Shown here: in pieces, positions 16,833 through 24,461 of the stretch
Position numbering within the stretch: the first letter of the stretch is position 1
Layout: every line of letters begins with the position of its first letter
Assembly: GCA_947259405.1 (NCBI GenBank)
Contig: CAMYLY010000017.1
Span: 1-64,000, forward strand
Source: an uncultured Gemmatimonadales bacterium
GTDB taxonomy: Bacteria > Gemmatimonadota > Gemmatimonadetes > Gemmatimonadales > GWC2-71-9
Direction: 5' to 3'
Length of the DNA stretch: 64,000 bases
Position numbers and translations under genes: made by a program
The notes under the pieces: generated by a model
The model's database searches: none
What the model was told of the DNA's origin: nothing
What the model saw: only the letters and a program-made list of their open reading frames with translations

Positions 16833-17242
16833 TCGATGCCAAGGTTGACGACAAACTGCTCGAAACGGCCCACAAGAGCTACGATCGGTGTTGTAAGTCC
16901 CCAGACTTCTTCAACGAGTTCTATGCGCTGTTCCTGGGCAAGAACCCCGCGATTCCCCCCCTATTCGCCGACACGGATTTCGAGCGGCAGAACCAGCTTC
17001 TCCGCCACGCGATCGGGTTGCTGATGTTGTATTACCGGCGCCGAGAGAGCGCGCTGCTGCGACGTATCGCTCACCGGCACGGCCCCGACGATCTCCAGGT
17101 TCAGGGGGACCTCTATCCCGTATGGGTCGATTGCCTCATTGAGTCGGTCAAGCGGCACGACACCGAGTTTGGGCCAGAGGTCGAACGCGCTTGGCGGACG
17201 GTGATTGCACCCGGTGTGGCGTTCGTGAGACGGGGCGAGTGA
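16829..17242 (+). CDS. Single-domain globin
   Basis: A 137-residue haem protein of the globin superfamily. Helix pattern seen: a CD-region Phe in PPLFADTDFERQNQLLRHAIGLLM, a proximal His candidate in LRRIAHRHGPDDL (F helix, about residue 83) and a C-terminal H helix (EVERAWRTVIAPGVAFV). The length and the TDF..Q motif fit bacterial single-domain or sensor-type globins rather than the shorter truncated forms. It may bind O2 or NO, possibly for detoxification; no flavin domain is attached. GTG start at 16829, with GAGGAG eight bases upstream; it overlaps the preceding 66-residue gene by four bases. Confidence 0.85.
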   Translation: MIDAKVDDKLLETAHKSYDRCCKSPDFFNEFYALFLGKNPAIPPLFADTDFERQNQLLRHAIGLLMLYYRRRESALLRRIAHRHGPDDLQVQGDLYPVWVDCLIESVKRHDTEFGPEVERAWRTVIAPGVAFVRRGE

Positions 17243-17274
17243 CCCCCGGCACGTGCCCATGAGCGCCGGACCCG

Positions 17275-17280
17275 TATATT
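17275..17280 (+). promoter_or_regulatory. Candidate -10 (CCGTATATT) upstream of kinase gene
   Basis: TATATT, preceded by CCG, lies 37 bases before the ATG of the kinase at 17318. The kinase gene at 62939 has CCGTATCTT at 62915-62923 in a similar position. The -35 is not recognisable. Confidence 0.35.
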
Positions 17281-17317
17281 AGGTTTCCCATGGTCCCGAG
17301 CATTCCCCCCCTCCCAG

Positions 17318-19801
17318 ATGACCGCCGGTACCGCGTGTAATCGTTGCGGCGCCACCGTCGAGAGCGGTGCGCGCTTCTGCATGAGCTGCGGAAGCGAGGT
17401 CGTCCGTCCGTCGGCGCCGACGCTTGCGACGCCGGCTTCGGCCGCTGACCGTGGTGCCGCGGACCATTACCAGCAAGAACTGATTGGTGAACTGCGGCGG
17501 GCCACCCTCGGCGAATACGAGGTATTGACGCTCTTGGGTCAGGGTGGCATGGCGTCAGTCTACTTGGCCCACGACATCCAACTCGATCGCAAAGTGGCGA
17601 TCAAGGTGATGTCACCAGCGCTCTTGAGCGGCCCGGGCATGGTCGATCGCTTCAAACTCGAAGCGCGGACAGCCGCGAAACTCAGCCACCCGCACATCAT
17701 TCCGATCTTTGCCGTCAAAGAGGTGGGCAAGCTCCTGTTCTTCGTGATGAAGTTCGTAGAGGGCCGGCCGCTCGATTCGATCATCGAGGAACTGCAGAAG
17801 CTGCCGCTACCCATGGTGATGACGATCCTGACCAAAGTGGGAGAGGCGCTGGGCTACGCGCACCGCAACGGCGTCGTGCACCGCGATATCAAGCCGGCCA
17901 ACATCATGATCGATGTCGAGGGTCTGCCCGTAGTCACCGATTTTGGGATCGCCAAGGTGTCGGACCAGCAGGGACTCACTATGACGGGGGCCACCATCGG
18001 CACTCCGACGTACATGAGTCCCGAGCAATGTGCATCCGGCAAGATCACGGGCGCGTCCGATCAATACTCGCTCGGGATCGTCGTCTATGAGATGCTCACC
18101 GGCACCGCGCCGTTCCGCGCCGACTCGCTCATGACGATCATGCACATGCACTGTCATGACGAGCCGCCTCCGATCACGGAGCTCCGCGGCGACTGTCCAC
18201 CGGCGCTGCGTGACGCCATTCTGCGCATGCTCGCGAAGGACCCCCCAGATCGCTGGGAGAGCATGGAAGGACTCGTGGCCGCGGTGGGTGGGGCGACAAC
18301 GCTGGCGTACGACGATCCGATTCGGACGCAGCTCGTGGGCCTGGCCCTCGCCGGTGAGAGTCACAAGGCCATTGAGCGCATCAGCACGCCGCGCAGCCCC
18401 ATGCCGCTCGCCGCCGGTGGCGGGACCGCCCTCGCAGGGAGGCACGCCCCGACGGCGGTCGACCGGCGGGGCGCTGCACGGGGAGCCTCTCCGAGTCGAT
18501 CGAAAGCGTGGATCGGGGTGGCTGGGGTGCTCGTGGCCGGAGCGGCGATCACGCTTGGGGTCTGGCAGCCCTGGGCGAGTAACACCGCCGGCGTGGTTCC
18601 CGTAAGTGAGCCGGCCACACCGGTGGAGGCCGGGCCCAACAACCCGCTGGCCCCGGCGGTCGCACGGATCGTCGTGCAGCCCAATCAAACCACCCTGAGG
18701 CCAAATGGGACGCAGCGGCTGACCGCCCAGGCGTTCGATAGCGTTGGCACCCAGACCGATGCGAACGTGCAGTGGTCAAGCGATAATCCGTCTGTTGCCA
18801 GCGTCTCGCTGGACGGGGACGTCACGGCGTTGGCCGCTGGCTCGGCAACGATCACGGCCGTCGCAGGCGTCGCGTCGAGTGCTGCATCAGTGACCGTGTT
18901 GGCGCCCGCACCACCGGTACCCCCCGGAGGCAATCGTGCGACGGTGTCGGCCGTGCGCATTGCCGGCTTGCGAGACGAAGTTCCGGTGGGGACGTCATTC
19001 CGGCTGTCTGCGACGCCCGTCGACGCGGCCGGCGGCACATTGTCCGGGCGGAACGTGGTTTGGCAATCGAGCAACACCACGGTCGCGGTAGTGGATGGGG
19101 TCGGGCAGGTAACGGCGATGGCCGAAGGCTCCGCGAACATCACGGCTACGAGCGAAGCTCGATCGGCGTCGGTGTCGCTCGTGGTGACGCCGGAAGCAGT
19201 CGCAGCCGTGACGCTTCGTCCCGACCGGGTGGATCCGCTCGAGGTGGACCAGCGCGTCGCCCTCACGGCGAGGGCAACGAGCGCGGGAGGGCGGCCGCTG
19301 ACGGATCGCCAGGAGCAATGGCAGTCGACCAACCCGGCAGTGGCCACCGTGCAGAACGGAGTCGTCCAGGCACGGGGCGCCGGTCAGGCCACGATTCGGG
19401 TGACGATCGAAGGTCGGAGCGCCCAAGTCGATATCACAGTACAGGCGGCGACTCCGGAGCCGCCCCCTGTCGTCGTGGATCCGGAACAGGCCGTCCGAAG
19501 TGCCGTGGGGTCCTACGCGCAGGCGCTGCAACTCCGGGATTTCCAAGCGCTCCGGCAGGTGTTCCCCACGCTGCCCACGGATCAGGAGAACACGTTGCGC
19601 GAATTCCTAGGGCCGCTCAGGGACCTCACCGTTCAGGTCAACGTGCAGCAGCTCAACGTTGCTGGAGACGTAGCCAACGTGGTCGCCCAGCAGCGCTATG
19701 AGTTCACGGATTCCGGGCGCAACCAGGTAGTCGAAGGCGCTCTCACACTTCTCCTGCGACGCGGCTCCGACGGCGTGTGGCGGATTACAGAGACGCGATG
19801 A
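17318..19801 (+). CDS. Ser/Thr protein kinase: zinc ribbon, kinase, TM, three Big2-type Ig domains, NTF2-like tail
   Basis: An 827-residue membrane receptor kinase. Order: N-terminal zinc ribbon (CNRCGATVESGARFCMSCG, residues 6-24); kinase domain (about 65-330) with LGQGGMASVYLAHD, KVAIKVM, VVHRDIKPANIM, VTDFGIAK and GTPTYMSPEQ, so all catalytic residues are present; a membrane helix near 393-413; then three bacterial Ig-like (Big2) repeats of about 80 residues each (WSSDNPSVASV, WQSSNTTVAVV, WQSTNPAVATV); finally a SnoaL/NTF2-like domain. The sensor part is outside the cytoplasm, the kinase inside. Its stop overlaps the next gene (ATGA), whose product has related Ig domains, so the two probably work together. 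Confidence 0.92.
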   Translation: MTAGTACNRCGATVESGARFCMSCGSEVVRPSAPTLATPASAADRGAADHYQQELIGELRRATLGEYEVLTLLGQGGMASVYLAHDIQLDRKVAIKVMSPALLSGPGMVDRFKLEARTAAKLSHPHIIPIFAVKEVGKLLFFVMKFVEGRPLDSIIEELQKLPLPMVMTILTKVGEALGYAHRNGVVHRDIKPANIMIDVEGLPVVTDFGIAKVSDQQGLTMTGATIGTPTYMSPEQCASGKITGASDQYSLGIVVYEMLTGTAPFRADSLMTIMHMHCHDEPPPITELRGDCPPALRDAILRMLAKDPPDRWESMEGLVAAVGGATTLAYDDPIRTQLVGLALAGESHKAIERISTPRSPMPLAAGGGTALAGRHAPTAVDRRGAARGASPSRSKAWIGVAGVLVAGAAITLGVWQPWASNTAGVVPVSEPATPVEAGPNNPLAPAVARIVVQPNQTTLRPNGTQRLTAQAFDSVGTQTDANVQWSSDNPSVASVSLDGDVTALAAGSATITAVAGVASSAASVTVLAPAPPVPPGGNRATVSAVRIAGLRDEVPVGTSFRLSATPVDAAGGTLSGRNVVWQSSNTTVAVVDGVGQVTAMAEGSANITATSEARSASVSLVVTPEAVAAVTLRPDRVDPLEVDQRVALTARATSAGGRPLTDRQEQWQSTNPAVATVQNGVVQARGAGQATIRVTIEGRSAQVDITVQAATPEPPPVVVDPEQAVRSAVGSYAQALQLRDFQALRQVFPTLPTDQENTLREFLGPLRDLTVQVNVQQLNVAGDVANVVAQQRYEFTDSGRNQVVEGALTLLLRRGSDGVWRITETR

Positions 19802-21093
19802 CGCGCAGGCAGTGGACGGGGCTGGCCTTTCTCATGGTGGGTTCCGTTGGGTGCTTCGGTGACCCACCGGCCATTGGGCCAGGTGATGTTGTGACGGTGC
19901 GCGTCTTCTCGTCGGACTCCGTGCTCGCGTTAGGCGATACGGTGAGCTTCAGTGCGCAGGGGTTGGATCTCACCGGAGCGTTCGTCGTCGGCAGACCGGC
20001 TACATGGGAGTCGGACGCTCCCAACGTGGCAACCGTGGACGACAACGGAAGCGTCGTGGGTGCTGGGGTGGGAAGCGCAACGATCACGGCGACCATCGAC
20101 GGGGTCGTGGGCCAAGCAACCGCGACAGTCAGTCTGCCGCAAATTGCTGTCGGGGATTCGAGCCTCGTGTTTGCGGCGATCTTCGGCGACACTGACCCCG
20201 ATTCCCAGGACGTCGCGGTCGCCAACCGGGGTCCGGGCTCGTTGACCGGTTTGACCATCGGTACGATTCAGTATGGCAGTGGGGGGTCAGGCTGGATCAC
20301 CACGACGTTCGACGCGACGACCGCGCCCACCGTGGTGACGGTCCGCGCATCGTTGGGCGCTTTGCTCCCTGGGACCTACACGGCAATCGTGCCGGTGCAG
20401 GCGGCCGGGGCCGGAAACAGTCCGGTGAACGTCGACGTGACCTTCACGATCGTCGCTCCGCCGTCCGGCGCACCGGGGATGCTCGCTGTCATCGCCGAGC
20501 CAGGAGGGGCGACGGCGAATAGCGTGTTCACTACGCAGCCCGTCGTCGAGGTTCGTGATTCCGCCGGTGTGCGCGTGTTTGGCGCAACGGTGCCGATCAC
20601 GGCTTCGATCACGTCGGGCGACGGCACGCTCATCGGAACCACAACGGTGATACCGGTCAATGGTCAAGCGACGTTCACCGATCTGCAAATCCGAGGTGTC
20701 CAGGCTGTCGGCGATACCGTGGGGTTTGGTGGCCATCGATTGGAGTTCACAGCCCCGGCGACGATGCCGGACACCTCGGTCTCCTTCAACGTGGCCGTGT
20801 CGTTCTCCTACAACGTCGAATACATGTTCGGCCTGACCTCGACCTCATGCCTCGCATGCCATTCGACGTTCAGTGACCCCGCCGTGCTGGTCAATCAGCC
20901 GCCAGCGCTGAACGTGACGGGCTGTGGAACGCTGGTGGTGCCGTCGAATTCGACGTCGAGTTTCCTCATGCAGAAGCTCGATAACACCCATTCGGGTGGT
21001 TGCGGCTCGGTTATGCCACCGGCAGGCGTGCTCTCCACGCGGCTCCGGAACATGGTCCGGAGTTGGATTGATGAGGGTGCAGTGGAAAACTAG
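19798..21093 (+). CDS. Big2-domain lipoprotein with C-terminal CxxCH haem-binding module
   Basis: A 431-residue exported lipoprotein (signal ending in VGSVGC, then FGDPP). One Big2 domain (WESDAPNVATVDDNGSVVGAGVGSATI) is followed by a beta-sandwich (about 120-225), a Big1-like domain (RDSAGVRVFGATVPITASI, about 240-330) and a C-terminal region with TSCLACHSTF, a single c-type haem site, plus MQKLDNTHSGGCG and MPPAG, as in cytochrome modules with the planctomycete-type pattern. Met of MPPAG may be the sixth haem ligand. Start chosen at the ATG overlapping the kinase stop; it makes the shortest signal peptide. Redox sensing or electron transfer linked to the kinase is inference. Confidence 0.8.
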   Translation: MTRRQWTGLAFLMVGSVGCFGDPPAIGPGDVVTVRVFSSDSVLALGDTVSFSAQGLDLTGAFVVGRPATWESDAPNVATVDDNGSVVGAGVGSATITATIDGVVGQATATVSLPQIAVGDSSLVFAAIFGDTDPDSQDVAVANRGPGSLTGLTIGTIQYGSGGSGWITTTFDATTAPTVVTVRASLGALLPGTYTAIVPVQAAGAGNSPVNVDVTFTIVAPPSGAPGMLAVIAEPGGATANSVFTTQPVVEVRDSAGVRVFGATVPITASITSGDGTLIGTTTVIPVNGQATFTDLQIRGVQAVGDTVGFGGHRLEFTAPATMPDTSVSFNVAVSFSYNVEYMFGLTSTSCLACHSTFSDPAVLVNQPPALNVTGCGTLVVPSNSTSSFLMQKLDNTHSGGCGSVMPPAGVLSTRLRNMVRSWIDEGAVEN

Positions 21094-21106
21094 CGGTGCT
21101 GCCGGC

Positions 21107-22396
21107 TTAGAATACCAACTCCAGTCCCGTCGTCCACACGAAGTCCGGTAACAGACCTGCATCGGTAACAGGGAGCAGCACGTTCGTCACGAGCACGGTT
21201 CCTTCCCGCAGTGAAAACTTCACGCCGCCGGATGCCGCCACGAGGTTCTGGCGCATGTTGCTGACCTGGCTCGTCTGAAGTTCCCGCTGGAAGGGAACAT
21301 CGTAAATCGCGTTCCCCGGGAGCGTGATGCGATTGTCGCCCACCTGCCACTCCGAAATGAAATCGAACGCGAGGGTTGCCCAAGGGGTCATCAGATTGTC
21401 GAACCCGACCGTTGCCAGGATCGCGTCGTTCTGCAAATCGCCCGTGCGAACAAGGTAGCCACCGTTGAGGTGCGGGGAGAAGGAACCAAACTGCGCGGAC
21501 ACGATGCCGACGGCGCGACCGGAGAAGGCACCGCTTCCCAGCAACTCGGCTTCGTCCCCGGTCGGGAACCGCACGTCGGTGATGATGGCGGCGCCGAACT
21601 GCCGCGTCTGGACGACGTTGACCTTGAGTCGCCCCGCAACGTCCCCGATGCCCGTGGCCGATCCTTCGAGCGACGTGGCCGCGCGAAGAACCGGGCTACT
21701 GGGATCGCCCCCGAAGAAGTGGAGGGCATTGGGACCGAAAGGAGAGATCTGGGCTTCACTCGCTCCGCGAACCCTCGTACGGACGAATGGCACGGCGACG
21801 CTGAGGTCGACGAAGTCTGTCAGGCCGTATGTTGCGAAGACTGAAGTGACCAGGACGTTCACGTCGAGCTGTAACTGCACGGCGATGACATCATTCTCGA
21901 ACTGCGGGTCGCCCAGCGTGCCGGCGTTGTCGACGTCCTCGTGGATGAATGTCAATCCGAGATTGTCGGTCGGTGTGCCATTGAGCGTGGTGTAGCTGAG
22001 CCCGTTCACGTTCGCGCCGATGAAGAACCGTCCGCGCCCCAGTGTCTGCGCTCGTTCGGCGAAGATGGGTCCTGCCGACGTGGACGTCCGTACGGGGAGG
22101 CCGTTGACAATCGCGAACGTCGCGCCGCTACTGGTCGCAGAGAGCGGAACCCGGGAGACGCTCTGCCCCACGGCATCCGCCAGGAATGAGATGATGGCAG
22201 AGTTGCCAGACGCGGCCGCCGGCAGGAAATGGTCACCATGACCGTTGGCTGCGCTGATGGAGCCGTCCAAACACAGAGGTTCCCCGCAGTCACCGAATGT
22301 GAAGAGCGATGACAACGAGTTACGGAGCCCTTGTGCGTGGAGTGCTCCTACGGGGAGGAGCACAAGGGCCAGAACGGGAGTGGCTTTCTTGAGCAT
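21107..22396 (-). CDS. Outer-membrane beta-barrel protein, unknown substrate
   Basis: A 429-residue protein with a signal peptide (MLKKATPVLALVLLPVGALHAQ) and a long series of amphipathic strands. Typical are FFIGANVNGLSYTTLNG, VQLQLDVNVLVTSVFATYGLTDFVDLSVAVPFVRT, GRLKVNVVQTRQFGAAIITDVRFPTG and a C-terminal TTGLELVF ending in Phe, as outer-membrane barrels do. It resembles the transporter-like barrels annotated near aromatic-degradation genes, but no specific family is certain. Start chosen at the ATG at 22396 because it begins the signal peptide. It is convergent with the haem lipoprotein gene (13 bases apart) and divergent from the following lipoprotein gene. Confidence 0.7.
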   Translation of the reverse strand: MLKKATPVLALVLLPVGALHAQGLRNSLSSLFTFGDCGEPLCLDGSISAANGHGDHFLPAAASGNSAIISFLADAVGQSVSRVPLSATSSGATFAIVNGLPVRTSTSAGPIFAERAQTLGRGRFFIGANVNGLSYTTLNGTPTDNLGLTFIHEDVDNAGTLGDPQFENDVIAVQLQLDVNVLVTSVFATYGLTDFVDLSVAVPFVRTRVRGASEAQISPFGPNALHFFGGDPSSPVLRAATSLEGSATGIGDVAGRLKVNVVQTRQFGAAIITDVRFPTGDEAELLGSGAFSGRAVGIVSAQFGSFSPHLNGGYLVRTGDLQNDAILATVGFDNLMTPWATLAFDFISEWQVGDNRITLPGNAIYDVPFQRELQTSQVSNMRQNLVAASGGVKFSLREGTVLVTNVLLPVTDAGLLPDFVWTTGLELVF

Positions 22397-22487
22397 CCGA
22401 TAGAATATCTTCCCGTGCGGTGTCGAGCAATGCCTCGCGCAGGCTCCAGGGAACATCCATCTTGTGGTCATGATCGAGGGGCGCTCG

Positions 22488-23474
22488 GTGCACAAAATTC
22501 ATGTCCTGTTCCTCGTCTTCGCGCTGGGGATTTCAGCCTGCACCTACGGTCCCCCGGAGTTGGGGAAGCGGGTCACGAACCACGTCGCACGCGGCGAGGA
22601 TGCTCAATTCGCCTTTGCGGTGCGTCTCGCGTGGATGCGTCGCCCGACGGGCCTGTCGGCGTTCCCCGATGGCGGGCGGTGGAAGGTCCTGGCCGAGGCC
22701 GCTGCGGTGTACACATGCGACACCCTCTCACTCCGCACAACGCGCATCTGGAATGCTCCCCGTCCGGAGACGATTCGCGCCGGCTTTGAGCCCTGGATGG
22801 GGCCGTGGGACGCCGACGGCATCTATGTGAGTCTCCGCGGGTATCGGCGGCCGGGTCCGGATCACGCGACGTTGGAACGGTTCGATTATCTCATCGATGC
22901 CTCGCGTCGGGTGCGACCGGCCGGACCGGAGCAACCACGTGGGCCAGCCACGTCGCGACCGCAGCGCTGCGAAGAGCTGGTGATCGAGCTCGCCGAGAGC
23001 GACCATCTTGCCATCGTGGGACCAGCCGGCGGGCGCCCGCCGCCCATGCCGCCGCTCGTCGACAGTCTGTACGCTCGGCCGATTGCCGTCGATGCGGAGT
23101 TTCGACTGCGACGCGGCTTCGATTATTCCGAGTACTACGGGGTGCTGCGGTCAGCGCGGGATCTCGAGCGGCTATGGAATCAGCTCGTCCATGTGCGCGA
23201 GCCGATGCTGCCGGTGATCGGCACGCCGCGTCCGGACCCGCCCGCCGTGGATTTTACGACGACGGCTGTGCTGTGGTTCGCGGACCAGGGTGCCCGAGCG
23301 AGCTTCGTCGAATCGCTGGAGCTGGAACGGCCTGCCTCCGACACGATCCGCGTCGCCGTCACGGTCTTTCACTCGGACTTTGGGTCTCGGCGCCTCAACC
23401 TGTGGGCCATCCCACGCACGGCCTCGCCACTCGCGTTCGAGGTGAAGCACATCTATGAGGTCCGATCGCCGTAG
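22488..23474 (+). CDS. Hypothetical lipoprotein, 328 aa
   Basis: A predicted lipoprotein: a short basic start (HKIH), hydrophobic VLFLVFALG and lipobox ISAC give a clean type II signal. The mature protein of about 310 residues has no family I recognise. It is rich in Arg and Pro and has two regions: an N-terminal about 120 residues with VYTCDTLSLRTTRIWN and a C-terminal about 120 residues with TTAVLWFADQGARASFVESLELERPASDTIRVAVTVFHSDFGSRRLNLW. GTG at 22488 is preferred over GTG 22464 and ATG 22470 because GAGGGG lies just before it and it starts the signal. Shares a short divergent promoter region with the barrel gene. Confidence 0.6.
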   Translation: MHKIHVLFLVFALGISACTYGPPELGKRVTNHVARGEDAQFAFAVRLAWMRRPTGLSAFPDGGRWKVLAEAAAVYTCDTLSLRTTRIWNAPRPETIRAGFEPWMGPWDADGIYVSLRGYRRPGPDHATLERFDYLIDASRRVRPAGPEQPRGPATSRPQRCEELVIELAESDHLAIVGPAGGRPPPMPPLVDSLYARPIAVDAEFRLRRGFDYSEYYGVLRSARDLERLWNQLVHVREPMLPVIGTPRPDPPAVDFTTTAVLWFADQGARASFVESLELERPASDTIRVAVTVFHSDFGSRRLNLWAIPRTASPLAFEVKHIYEVRSP

Positions 23475-23548
23475 GCGGCCCCAACTTGACAACGTTCGGC
23501 TGGTTCAGTCGCTTCAGTCTCGCAAATCGCGGTTCTCAGGAAGACGCT

Positions 23549-23841
23549 ATGGGCACACACGTCCACGATATTCTCGTGGTCGGCGGTGGGGGTGCAGGTC
23601 TACGCGCCACGATTGCCATCAGCGAAGCCGGGGCCAGGCGCTGTTCAAGCGGCGGCAGCCCGGATCGGGCCGTTTGGCGCATGAATGGTACGTCAAGGCC
23701 ATGGAGTGGTTGGAAAAGGCCGAGGCCCTGCACCCGCCCAATGTCGAGAACGCCAAACTGCGCTGGAATGCGTGCGCCCGTATGCTGATGCAGCATGACT
23801 CCATTCGTGAGCCAGAACCGACACGACGCCGCAGCTTCTAG
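23549..23841 (+). pseudogene. Chimeric gene scar: flavoprotein N-terminus joined to the C-terminus of a TPR-like protein
   Basis: From the ATG at 23549 about 28 codons encode HDILVVGGGGAGLRATIAIS, the FAD-binding start of a succinate dehydrogenase/fumarate reductase flavoprotein. At about 23630 this frame loses all family character. In the +1 frame a different sequence begins (GQALFKRRQPGSGRLAHEWYVKAMEWLEKAEALHPP, then KLRWNACARM) and ends at 23841; it looks like the helical C-terminus of a tetratricopeptide-type protein. The rest of the flavoprotein (about 550 residues) and the front of the second gene are missing. A deletion fusing two genes, or a chimeric contig, explains this best. No function is expected. 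Confidence 0.65.
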
Positions 23842-23905
23842 CGTAGGTACTCGCCAGGCCGTCTCCGCGCGACCATCTTTCATCGGGCATGACTGACAGC
23901 ACCCA

Positions 23906-24457
23906 ATGACTACCTGGATCATCGTGCTGGCCCTCGTTGGTGTGGGGGTCGCATGGACGTTCAATCGGGTCATCGCGCTCCGGCATCGGGCAGGCGCGGC
24001 CTGGAGCGACATCGACGTGCAACTCAAGCGGCGCTGGGACCTGGTGCCGGCGCTCGTGTCAGCTGTGAAAGGATACACGACACACGAGTCGGAAACCCTC
24101 GAGCAAGTTGTGAGTGCGAGACAGCGGGCGATGGCGACCGCGGATACCGGGTCGGTGGCGGCGCGCGGGCAGGAGGAACTGTCGCTGGCGACCGCCGCCA
24201 ACACGCTCGTCGCCGTGGTCGAAGATTACCCCGACCTCAAGGCCAACGAGCACTTCCTCGAGCTGCAGAAGTCGCTCGTCCAGGTGGAGGACACGCTGCA
24301 GGCTGCGCGCCGATACTACAACGCCGTGGTCCGCGACTACAACGTGATGATTGCGAGTTTCCCGACCTTGTTGATTGCCGGGCCGTTTCGGTGGGGTCCA
24401 CTCGAGTTCTTTCAGATCGATAGCGATGAACGCGCTGCGCCGGCCGTCGAGCTGTAG
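23906..24457 (+). CDS. LemA family membrane protein
   Basis: A 183-residue LemA protein: an N-terminal membrane helix (TTWIIVLALVGVGVAWTFNRV), then a long helical bundle with the hallmarks WSDIDVQLKRRWDLVPALVSAVKGYTTHE, NTLVAVVEDYPDLKANEHFLELQ and AARRYYNAVVRDYNVMIASFPT. The function is not established for the family, and envelope roles are suspected. It is followed within four bases by a DUF2207 gene, the usual pair. A seven-codon frame (23889-23909) ends on its ATG (ATGA) and may couple its translation; no Shine-Dalgarno is evident. Confidence 0.92.
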   Translation: MTTWIIVLALVGVGVAWTFNRVIALRHRAGAAWSDIDVQLKRRWDLVPALVSAVKGYTTHESETLEQVVSARQRAMATADTGSVAARGQEELSLATAANTLVAVVEDYPDLKANEHFLELQKSLVQVEDTLQAARRYYNAVVRDYNVMIASFPTLLIAGPFRWGPLEFFQIDSDERAAPAVEL

Positions 24458-24461
24458 GGCC

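Noticed and set aside
17807-18688. 293-codon minus-strand frame
   Set aside because: Antisense to the kinase domain of a certain gene; no recognisable features.
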